The notes under the pieces were generated by a model. It searched no databases and was not told the origin of the DNA. It was given only the letters and a program-made list of their open reading frames with translations. The translations under genes and the position numbers were made by a program. A DNA stretch of 13,537 nucleotides from Neisseria lactamica (GTDB lineage: Bacteria; Pseudomonadota; Gammaproteobacteria; Burkholderiales; Neisseriaceae). Shown one piece after another: positions 6,032 through 11,790 of the stretch. The stretch covers positions 1 to 13,537 of the forward strand of contig JUNU01000454.1 of assembly GCA_001067655.1 (NCBI GenBank). Direction: 5' to 3'. Every line of letters begins with the position of its first letter. Position 1 is the stretch's first letter.

Positions 6032-7732
6032 CTACAACGACCAATTCTCATAAAGACTCTCCAATAACTCTTTTTGTCGATTTTCTACAATCTTTGGTGT
6101 CCATTCATTTTTTTCTAAGACTTTGCTAGTGAGAGCATAAGATGAAACATCTTTATTGCCGGAAAAATATTTCTCTTTCTTTTTATCAAAGTCCCAATTA
6201 GAAGCTGCAGAATTTCGTCTCTTATTCAATGGAACCAAATTTGCTAAACGATGCAACCAAGTTTGATGTGGGGTATCTTTTCCATCTTTATCTGTCCACC
6301 ACTGTTTCCATTGACTACCTTCATCTATTGTTTGTGGCAACACATGTTCAATTGTTAATAATCCAGACTCATTATTATAATTAGCTGCCCCATCAGAAAT
6401 CATAGCATCCAATCTTAAAATCAAATAATTTCTTCTAACTGACGTAAGCTCATTATAAATATTGCCATCCAATAGTTCTTTAAAGGATTGTTTTTCCTTT
6501 TCATTTAGGAATAAGTTTGAGCTACAGTGTTTTGGATTATTCTGTAAATCCTTTAAGATTAAGGCATAACGTTCGATGCGTTTATTTACATCTTTTGCAG
6601 ATAGATGCAAATAAGAAGTTAAGATCTCTAAATATTTAAAGAATTCAATCGATTGATTACTATCTGGTTTTTGATGTAAGAACAATATCGCTACGGGTAA
6701 CCATTCAGAAAAGCCTACTCGATTTAACCAATAAATATATTGGTTTATTTCAAATTCATTGCTATCTGCTCGGTACTTACTATTTTTTAATGCGCTAAAT
6801 GCTGAAGCATAACTAGAAAGTTCATTATCAATAAAGTCTGAAATAGAAGTAATTTTAGGTAAAACTAACTCTTGTAATTCTTCTAAAATACTTCTTTGTG
6901 CTTTATTTTTTAACTCTATCATACGGATATGGGTAAATAGTTCATTAAAACGGTTTCGTCCTAGCTCTTGCTCTAAATCTTCCCATTTTTGAGTATATTC
7001 ATCTTGATTAGTCTGTATTTTTCCTATCAAGTCTGCTTTTAAAATATCAGTTGGCAATAAATCCAAACCACGATTATTCATAACGGAAAAAATACGAAAT
7101 GCTGATTTTTGATTAGGTGTAGATACAACGACCAAGCAACATTTTTGAATTAGAAATTTGAAAAAATCAAAAACTTCTTCTTCGTTTTTTAGCTTTTCGG
7201 GGATTGCTTTTAATAATACCAAAGCATTTCTAACTATATTTTTCTGAGCATCATTTTTGCAATCATGTTCTATGGTCAATGCTTCGATTTTATTTACTTC
7301 CAAATCTTGAATGTATTTTTTAAAGAAATCTTTATCGCGTTTGCGCAGAATTAGTCTTGGTTGAGCAGGAATACTCTCTGCAAGATCTTCAGGTTGTTGG
7401 AGATACTTGGCAATACTTTCTTTATATTTTCCATTCAAAGAATTTGCTAATGTTGCAAATAAAATTGTCAAGCTAGTTAAACGTTGCTGACCATCAACCA
7501 CATCGGCTTGTGGTTGATGGTCTTTTTTTATAACTACAATACTGCCTAAAAAATAGCTTTCGTCTGTTTTCCGTTGATAAAACTCATATAAGTCATCGAA
7601 TAATTGTTTGATATGTTCTTCTTCCCAAGAATATGGACGTTGATAATCAGGAATGGAATACTGAAACATTGAACTGAATACATCTTTTAAATAAAATGCT
7701 TCGCCTTTAATAGCATAATCTTGAATACTCAT
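6032..7732 (-). CDS. DUF262-DUF1524 protein (GmrSD-like predicted nuclease)
   Basis: A 566-aa fusion of an N-terminal DUF262 (ParB-like, nucleotide-using) domain and a C-terminal DUF1524 (His-Me finger nuclease) domain. DUF262 hallmarks: IPDYQRPYSW at 27-36, FLGSIVV at 61-67 and DGQQR at 80-84. DUF1524 hallmarks: IEHVLPQ with His463, then His494, Asn498, Asn503 and Asn512 in the HRLANLVPLNKRRNSAASN block. GmrSD, the best-known member, is a type IV restriction system cleaving modified phage DNA; other members act in anti-phage defence. That role here is inferred, and the DNA target is unknown. Start: ATG with AGGGAA at a 7-nt spacer. Base composition is strikingly AT-rich by eye compared with neighbours, suggesting acquisition. 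The frame is intact. Confidence 0.88.
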   Translation of the reverse strand: MSIQDYAIKGEAFYLKDVFSSMFQYSIPDYQRPYSWEEEHIKQLFDDLYEFYQRKTDESYFLGSIVVIKKDHQPQADVVDGQQRLTSLTILFATLANSLNGKYKESIAKYLQQPEDLAESIPAQPRLILRKRDKDFFKKYIQDLEVNKIEALTIEHDCKNDAQKNIVRNALVLLKAIPEKLKNEEEVFDFFKFLIQKCCLVVVSTPNQKSAFRIFSVMNNRGLDLLPTDILKADLIGKIQTNQDEYTQKWEDLEQELGRNRFNELFTHIRMIELKNKAQRSILEELQELVLPKITSISDFIDNELSSYASAFSALKNSKYRADSNEFEINQYIYWLNRVGFSEWLPVAILFLHQKPDSNQSIEFFKYLEILTSYLHLSAKDVNKRIERYALILKDLQNNPKHCSSNLFLNEKEKQSFKELLDGNIYNELTSVRRNYLILRLDAMISDGAANYNNESGLLTIEHVLPQTIDEGSQWKQWWTDKDGKDTPHQTWLHRLANLVPLNKRRNSAASNWDFDKKKEKYFSGNKDVSSYALTSKVLEKNEWTPKIVENRQKELLESLYENWSL

Positions 7733-7778
7733 AATCTATTTCCCTAATAACAGTAAGTTAAAACAAGAATATTTTACA

Positions 7779-8012
7779 CTAATTATATGTAATAATTCCA
7801 TACAAAGGTGCATTCACGATCCAATCTTGTCTCTGATAATCCGCCATCGAAAAATGCAATACTTGTTCAGGTGCAAACTGTTCTACATAAACTTTCAAGC
7901 TCTTTGCCTTCAAATTCTCTTCCGTTTTCATTTCAATCGGTGCGACACTTTGTTCGCGTTGTAGGATGAAATCCACTTCGACTGTGTCTTTGTTTAGCAA
8001 ACCAATAGAAGA
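7779..8012 (-). pseudogene. C-terminal remnant of a DUF4143-type ATP-binding protein
   Basis: The frame encodes about 77 residues ending TYN, with EVDFILQ, then PIEMKTEENLKAKSLKVYV and FSMADYRQ-type sequence (here MADYQRQDW, NAPLYGI). This pattern is the C-terminal domain of AAA ATPases carrying DUF4143, where EVD...EMK resembles a PD-(D/E)XK-like core. The N-terminal ATPase and most of DUF4143 are absent: an in-frame TAG lies at 8013-8015, and no homologous sequence precedes it. A TTG at 8000 would give a 73-aa ORF, but no credible start signal is visible. It lies 46 nt upstream of the DUF262 gene and shares its AT-rich composition. Family recognition is fairly sure; the fragment is probably dead. 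Confidence 0.65.
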
Positions 8013-8033
8013 CTAGGTTATTTTATTTAGTAA

Positions 8034-8117
8034 TCAGTTTGGGCGGGTTAGTGCCGTCATACCCGCACGTTCCGAATCCGTCAGTCTGCCATTAAAGTAA
8101 TCTTCAAACACTTTTGA
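8034..8117 (-). pseudogene. Possible orphan C-terminal coding fragment
   Basis: One minus-strand frame reads SKVFEDYFNGRLTDSERAG then MTALTRPN before a TGA at 8034-8036. The composition looks like genuine protein, but upstream the frame runs into the dRS3-like repeat and no start is available. I do not recognise the family. It may be the tail of a gene destroyed by repeat insertion, or chance. Confidence 0.25.
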
Positions 8118-8132
8118 AAACCGCAAGTCCGG

Positions 8133-8152
8133 ATTCCCGCCTGCGCAGGAAT
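8133..8152. repeat. dRS3-like repeat
   Basis: ATTCCCGCCTGCGCAGGAAT matches the neisserial dRS3 pattern ATTCCC(N8)GGGAAT with a single change (AGGAAT at the right end). dRS3 units flank neisserial intergenic mosaic elements. Only one unit is seen here, so it is a solitary or decayed copy. Confidence 0.6.
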
Positions 8153-8214
8153 GGTGGTATAGGTATTTTGTATTTGAATTTAGACTATTGACGGTTTAAT
8201 TTCCCCTACATAGC

Positions 8215-8258
8215 AAACGTCGTCTGAAAACCAAATTTCCGGTTTTCAGACGACGTTT
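8215..8258. terminator. Inverted variant-DUS hairpin downstream of ldh
   Basis: An 18-bp perfect stem (8215-8232 with 8241-8258) closes an 8-nt loop (AAATTTCC). Both arms carry ACGTCGTCTGAA, a DUS with one changed base. It lies 19 nt past the ldh stop and ends in TTT on the minus strand, so it is the probable ldh terminator. Confidence 0.75.
8235..8256 (-). repeat. Right copy of the 22-nt inverted repeat flanking the AT-rich island
   Basis: Exact reverse complement of 5915-5936, overlapping the right arm and loop of the ldh terminator hairpin. The match extends beyond the DUS core through the CCGGAAAT bases, so it is more than two DUS copies meeting by chance. Confidence 0.8.
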
Positions 8259-8277
8259 TACTTAGAGGCGATTCTAT

Positions 8278-9231
8278 TTACCCGACCATTTCATCGACTT
8301 TGCGTTGATAGCTTTTTAACAGCTCCGCCGAGTGGGCGAAGCGTTCGGCTTCGTCGTCTGAAAGTTGCAGGTCGATGATGCGGACCGCGCCTTGACGGTT
8401 GACGACGGTCGGCACGCCGATATACACGCCGTTTTGTCCGAACTCGCCTTCAAGCAGGGTGGAGACGGGCAGCACGACGCCTTGATTGTGCAGGATGGCG
8501 TTGGAGATGCGGCTCAAGCCCATGCCGATGCCGTGGCTGGTTGAGCCTTTGGCGGCGATGACTTCATAGGCGGCATTGCGCACGGTGGTATAGATTTTGT
8601 CCATACGCGCCTGCCCGTCTTCTGATTGTTCCAACATCTTCTGAACCGACATACCGGCGATGTTGGCGGTGCTCCAAAGCGCAATGATGCTGTCGCCGTG
8701 TTCGCCGATCATCATGGCATCGACGCTCCAAGGTGCGACGTCGAATTCGTTGCCCAGACAGACGCGGAAACGGGCGGAGTCAAGGATAGTGCCCGAGCCG
8801 ATAACACGCTCTTTGGGCAGGCCTGAAAAGCGCAGGACGGCATAAGACAGTACGTCCACGGGATTGGAGGCAACCAAGAAGATGCCGTCAAAGCCGGAAG
8901 CCATGACTTTCGAAACGATGTCGTGGAAGATACGCAGGTTTTTGTCGATTAAGTCCAAACGTGTTTCGCCGGGAGCCTGCGCCGCGCCCGCGCAAATACA
9001 CACGATATCCGCATCCGAACAATCATCGTAATCGCCGACGTAAATACGCGCAGGCGAGGCGGCATAAGGCATTCCGTGGCGGAAGTCGCGCGCTTCGCCT
9101 TCCGCGCGCGTGCGGTTGATGTCGATTAAAACCATGTCGTCGCACAAGGCTTGGTTGAGCATGGAATAGGCATAGCTGACACCGACCGCGCCCAAGCCTA
9201 CAACGACCACTTTATTACCAACTTTTTTCAT
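8278..9231 (-). CDS. ldh: NAD-dependent L-lactate dehydrogenase
   Basis: Interconverts pyruvate and L-lactate with NAD(H) in the cytoplasm. I chose the ATG at 9231, giving 317 aa. It has AGGAA just upstream and lies 26 nt after the predicted transcription start. An in-frame start at 9273 would lie upstream of that promoter's start point and adds 14 unlikely residues. The Rossmann motif GLGAVG (12-17) and Asp37 indicate NAD binding. Substrate and catalytic residues are all present: Gln85 and Arg91 in AAQAPGETR (Gln marks lactate rather than malate specificity), Asp151 and Arg154 in GTILDSARFR, and His178 in GEHGDS. A near-DUS core lies in the coding sequence at 8351-8362. It is a single gene with its own promoter and terminator. 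Confidence 0.95.
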   Translation of the reverse strand: MKKVGNKVVVVGLGAVGVSYAYSMLNQALCDDMVLIDINRTRAEGEARDFRHGMPYAASPARIYVGDYDDCSDADIVCICAGAAQAPGETRLDLIDKNLRIFHDIVSKVMASGFDGIFLVASNPVDVLSYAVLRFSGLPKERVIGSGTILDSARFRVCLGNEFDVAPWSVDAMMIGEHGDSIIALWSTANIAGMSVQKMLEQSEDGQARMDKIYTTVRNAAYEVIAAKGSTSHGIGMGLSRISNAILHNQGVVLPVSTLLEGEFGQNGVYIGVPTVVNRQGAVRIIDLQLSDDEAERFAHSAELLKSYQRKVDEMVG

Positions 9232-9263
9232 GTTTGTTCCTGTTTGTTTGTGAATAGGAATTA

Positions 9264-9292
9264 TTAATAACACTTGGACAGAGCGGCGTCAA
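9264..9292 (-). promoter_or_regulatory. Sigma-70 promoter of ldh
   Basis: On the minus strand, TTGACG (9292-9287) is followed after exactly 17 nt by TATTAA (9269-9264). A TGt just before the hexamer makes an extended -10. The predicted start is near 9257, leaving a leader of about 26 nt. It is the best full promoter in the window. A near-DUS (9295-9306) abuts the -35. Confidence 0.7.
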
Positions 9293-9420
9293 ATTTCAGA
9301 CGACCGAGGTTTTGAAATGCTCAAAAATGGGCGGGAAACGGCGTGCAAAACGACACTTGTCAAACCGTGCAAAACGACCTCATCCAAAACGGGCGCAGCA
9401 TTTGTTGATAAAAAGCAGGC
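9274..9420. other. Upstream region of ldh with a short tandem repeat
   Basis: Apart from the ldh promoter, I see no gene here. The 13-mer CGTGCAAAACGAC occurs at 9342-9354 and again at 9366-9378, a 24-nt period with poorer similarity in the remaining 11 bases. A 35-codon plus-strand frame (9317-9424) spans it but has no ribosome-binding site or recognisable product. Confidence 0.4.
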
Positions 9421-9621
9421 GTGATGTTGGAAATGAACCAGTATATGACGCAAAATGGACTTGATTGGTTAAGGCAGACAGCACAATCCCAAATTGTCGG
9501 TGTGGAAAGTATTGCTGAAAACTTTGTAGGAGAACGGCAAAGCCGGGTCAAGCACAGACAAGGCTTGATGGGGCAAACGGTTGAATATTGGCAAAAGAGA
9601 TTGATTAAAATGGTCTTTTAG
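9421..9621 (+). CDS. Doubtful small hypothetical protein
   Basis: A 66-codon frame starting GTG at 9421 (or ATG at 9424) and ending 6 nt before a DUS hairpin terminator. I do not recognise the product. It is polar, with GLDWLRQTAQSQIVGVES and GQTVEYWQKR segments, and has no signal peptide. Upstream there is only a weak AGGC near the start. The placement of a terminator just after its stop is the main support. The opposite-strand frame at 9360-9551 is no better. It could be a small gene, the tail of a lost one, or non-coding. Confidence 0.25.
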   Translation: MMLEMNQYMTQNGLDWLRQTAQSQIVGVESIAENFVGERQSRVKHRQGLMGQTVEYWQKRLIKMVF

Positions 9622-9627
9622 GACAAG

Positions 9628-9659
9628 AGGTCGTCTGAAACTCAACTTTCAGACGACCT
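9628..9659 (+). terminator. Inverted DUS pair, terminator-like
   Basis: A 13-bp perfect stem (AGGTCGTCTGAAA at 9628-9640 with 9647-9659) closes a 6-nt loop. Each arm is an exact DUS. TTTTGATTTTAC follows on the plus strand. The transcript it would end is unclear, as the only plus-strand frame before it is the doubtful ORF at 9421. Confidence 0.7.
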
Positions 9660-9798
9660 TTTGATTTTACTTTTTTAGCAAAGCCAAAGAATACTTTATC
9701 ATTTCCTATTGAGAAATTATGTTGTTCATAAATTGAGATTTATTGCTTAATCATTTATCCGTACAATCCGCCTCATCAAATATTTTAAGGAGGCAATG

Positions 9799-10584
9799 AT
9801 GAAAAAAATGCCTGTATTGTTTGTCGGGCACGGTAGTCCGATGAATGTGTTGGATAAGGAAAATCCGTTCAACCAAAATCTCAGCCTGATTACGCAAAAG
9901 TTTGCCAAACCCAAGGCGATTTTGATGATTTCGGCGCATTGGTACAGCAGCCGTTTGCAGGTTACATCGGGCGAACATCCTGAAATGATTTACGATTTTT
10001 ACGGATTTCCTGAAGAACTCAGCCAAGTGCAGTATCCGGCGCCCGGTTCGCCTGAATTGGCGGAGCAAGTTCGGTCGTTATTACAATCGGAAAATGTGGA
10101 GCTGAATCCGACACGCGGTTTTGATCACGGTGCGTGGGCGGTGTTGAAATTTCTGTATCCCGATGCCGATATTCCTGTGGTACAACTCAGCCTGAACCGT
10201 TCGCAATCTGCGGAATGGCATTTCAATTTGGCGAAGAAATTATCCGCCTTGCGCGAACAGGGCGTGTTGATTATCGGCAGCGGCAATATTATCCATAATC
10301 TGAGCGTGATGAGTAGGGCGCATATTAATCAAATCGGTGCGGGTTATGATTGGGCGTTTGCGTTCCGCGAAGCGGTCAATCAGGCGATTGTCGAGCGGGA
10401 TGACGATACTTTGATTCATTACGAACGGCTGGGCGAAAAGGCGATGCTCTCCGTGCCGACGCCGGAACATTATCTGCCTTTTCTTTGTATTATGGCATTG
10501 CGCGAGCCGGATGATGCCATTACGTTTTTCAACGACAACCTTGTTGCCGGTTCGCTCAGTATGACTTCGCTTTTAGTGGGGTAA
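9799..10584 (+). CDS. ygiD: 4,5-DOPA extradiol dioxygenase family protein (YgiD-like)
   Basis: LigB/DODA-family extradiol ring-cleaving dioxygenase resembling E. coli YgiD, which opens the ring of L-DOPA in vitro; the natural substrate is unknown. The 261-aa product has the five conserved histidines: His11 in FVGHGSPMN, His47 in ISAHW, His110 in GFDHGAW, His166 in GNIIHNL and His224 in PEHYLPF. By analogy with YgiD, His11, His47 and His224 bind the metal. The C-terminus GSLSMTSLLVG also matches YgiD. The Shine-Dalgarno AAGGAGG (9787-9793) is very strong. Two consecutive ATGs follow at 9796 and 9799; I prefer 9799 for its 5-nt spacer. A TACAAT at 9762-9767 may be the -10. It is a single gene with no aromatic-catabolism neighbours. 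Confidence 0.9.
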   Translation: MKKMPVLFVGHGSPMNVLDKENPFNQNLSLITQKFAKPKAILMISAHWYSSRLQVTSGEHPEMIYDFYGFPEELSQVQYPAPGSPELAEQVRSLLQSENVELNPTRGFDHGAWAVLKFLYPDADIPVVQLSLNRSQSAEWHFNLAKKLSALREQGVLIIGSGNIIHNLSVMSRAHINQIGAGYDWAFAFREAVNQAIVERDDDTLIHYERLGEKAMLSVPTPEHYLPFLCIMALREPDDAITFFNDNLVAGSLSMTSLLVG

Positions 10585-10716
10585 AAGAAAAAATATGGCA
10601 ACGCTATTTCGGTCAGATTATGATTTAATACAGCATATTTGATTGAAAATGCTAGGTTTATTGACGCTGGCTGTTTTTTGTTTTTCAGTCAAAGAAACCA
10701 GTGCATCAGTTGGTTA

Positions 10717-10760
10717 AAAGGTCGTCTGAAAACCTGATTGGGCCTTTTCAGACGACCTTT
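10717..10760. terminator. Inverted DUS pair, bidirectional terminator
   Basis: A 16-bp perfect stem (10717-10732 with 10745-10760) closes a 12-nt loop. Exact DUS copies lie at 10719-10730 (plus) and 10747-10758 (minus). It sits between the convergent dioxygenase and epimerase genes and ends in TTT on both strands. Confidence 0.8.
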
Positions 10761-10786
10761 GCTTTGCCGGTAAAGATTCGGGCTGT

Positions 10787-11713
10787 TTACGGACGGTTGG
10801 CAGCTATATGGTAGCGCGTTTCAAATGCGGCTTCTTCTCCCGCGTCCAGCTTGATTAACCCTAAGCCGTTGTTGAAGCAGTCGGGTGCGCCGCTGAGGTT
10901 TTCGATGGCGATGGTGTCGCGGGTCGATGGGGTGAAGATTTGCAGGTAGGGATAGGATGCGTCGGGGTAAATGCTCAGGGTCAGTTCGTTGCCTGAAAGC
11001 GTGCAGGCGGCGGGTTTGCTGCGTGCCAAAACAAAGCTGTTGTCCAATTCGATACCTGCCAGGCTTGAGGTCGTCTGAAAACGGGTGTCGTCAATTATGC
11101 TGCCATCGGGAACCAAATCGGCATCGAAGCCCAAGCGTTTGCTGCTGTCGATTTCCAGCGACCAATCGTCGGTTTTGCCGCCGAGTGTGAAATAGGGGTG
11201 CCAGCCGTCTGCGAGCGGCATGGCGGTCGTACCTTGGTTGCGGACGGTAGAGCGGATGCTTAAGCCGTCTGCGCTGAGGCGGTAGCGGACGGTCAGGCTG
11301 AAGGGGAAAGGGTAGCCGCTGTCGTCTTGCGCGTAATCTGCACGGATTTCGACTTCGGCGGATTGGCCGTCGGCGTGGCTGTTGACGAGGGCGAACTCGC
11401 GGTCATACATCAAACCGTGTGCCGCGTGTTCGGCGAGTTTGAATTTGCCGCACTGATATGCTTTGCCGTCAAAGCTGTATTTGCCGTGGCGCAGGCGGCA
11501 GGCGTACGGGCTGAGCTTGCCGCTGCGGAACCATTCGGTCAGGCTCTCGCGGGCGTGTTGCGGGGTGTCGTAGGCTTTGACGATGTTGAACCACGTGCCG
11601 TCGGGGCGGCGGATTTCGTAGCGGTTGAGCAGCCCGCCGTAAAGATAAATTTCCGCGCGCAAATCGGGGGAGGCGAGAAGCAGGCGGTCGTTGTCGGTTT
11701 TGAGTGTGAACAT
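10787..11713 (-). CDS. Aldose 1-epimerase family protein
   Basis: Galactose-mutarotase-like enzyme predicted to interconvert alpha and beta anomers of an aldose in the cytoplasm. The 308-aa product shows the family's catalytic pattern: Arg74, His96 and His99 before GLMYDREF, His172 in DGWHPYF, Asp224, and the likely catalytic base Glu271 in IENLSGAPDCFN. The ATG at 11713 is preceded by AGGAG at a 7-nt spacer. No galactose or other sugar genes adjoin it, so the substrate is open; glucose-6-phosphate epimerases belong to the same superfamily. A complete DUS is embedded in the coding sequence. The vWA gene upstream on the same strand is separated by a DUS hairpin, so any co-transcription would be reduced. 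Confidence 0.88.
   Translation of the reverse strand: MFTLKTDNDRLLLASPDLRAEIYLYGGLLNRYEIRRPDGTWFNIVKAYDTPQHARESLTEWFRSGKLSPYACRLRHGKYSFDGKAYQCGKFKLAEHAAHGLMYDREFALVNSHADGQSAEVEIRADYAQDDSGYPFPFSLTVRYRLSADGLSIRSTVRNQGTTAMPLADGWHPYFTLGGKTDDWSLEIDSSKRLGFDADLVPDGSIIDDTRFQTTSSLAGIELDNSFVLARSKPAACTLSGNELTLSIYPDASYPYLQIFTPSTRDTIAIENLSGAPDCFNNGLGLIKLDAGEEAAFETRYHIAANRP
11068..11079 (+). repeat. DNA uptake sequence inside the epimerase gene
   Basis: Exact AGGTCGTCTGAA lying within coding sequence. On the coding strand it is read as part of RFQTTSSL, at epimerase residues 211-218. It is the only complete DUS in a gene here; the other in-gene copies are partial. Confidence 0.85.
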
Positions 11714-11749
11714 GAAGCGGCTCCTGATGGTGGTTGAGGCAGGGTGTAT

Positions 11750-11784
11750 AAAAGGTCGTCTGAAAAGTTTTCAGACGACCTTTT
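11750..11784 (-). terminator. Inverted DUS pair, terminator of the vWA gene
   Basis: A near-perfect palindrome: 17-nt arms (11750-11766 and 11768-11784) around one central base, with an exact DUS in each arm (11753-11764, 11770-11781). It begins 6 nt past the vWA stop on the minus strand and ends in TTTTAT, so it is the probable terminator before the epimerase gene. Confidence 0.75.
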
Positions 11785-11790
11785 GAGATT

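Noticed and set aside
5893..8277. The AT-rich island as an insertion sequence or prophage
   Set aside because: No transposase, integrase or phage gene is present. The 22-nt inverted repeat is DUS-based and no target-site duplication is evident at its outer edges.
9232..9273. Upstream start for ldh adding 14 residues
   Set aside because: It lies upstream of the predicted transcription start, and the ATG at 9231 has AGGAA and the normal family N-terminus.
9360..9551. A 63-codon minus-strand frame in the ldh-dioxygenase gap
   Set aside because: No ribosome-binding site, domain or promoter, and a Cys/Pro/Trp-rich composition not typical of a real small protein. It overlaps the opposite frame, which is itself doubtful.
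5962..11784. Repeated DUS copies read as a CRISPR array
   Set aside because: The copies are 12-17 nt, occur in inverted pairs far apart between genes, and have no regular spacers. They are neisserial uptake sequences.
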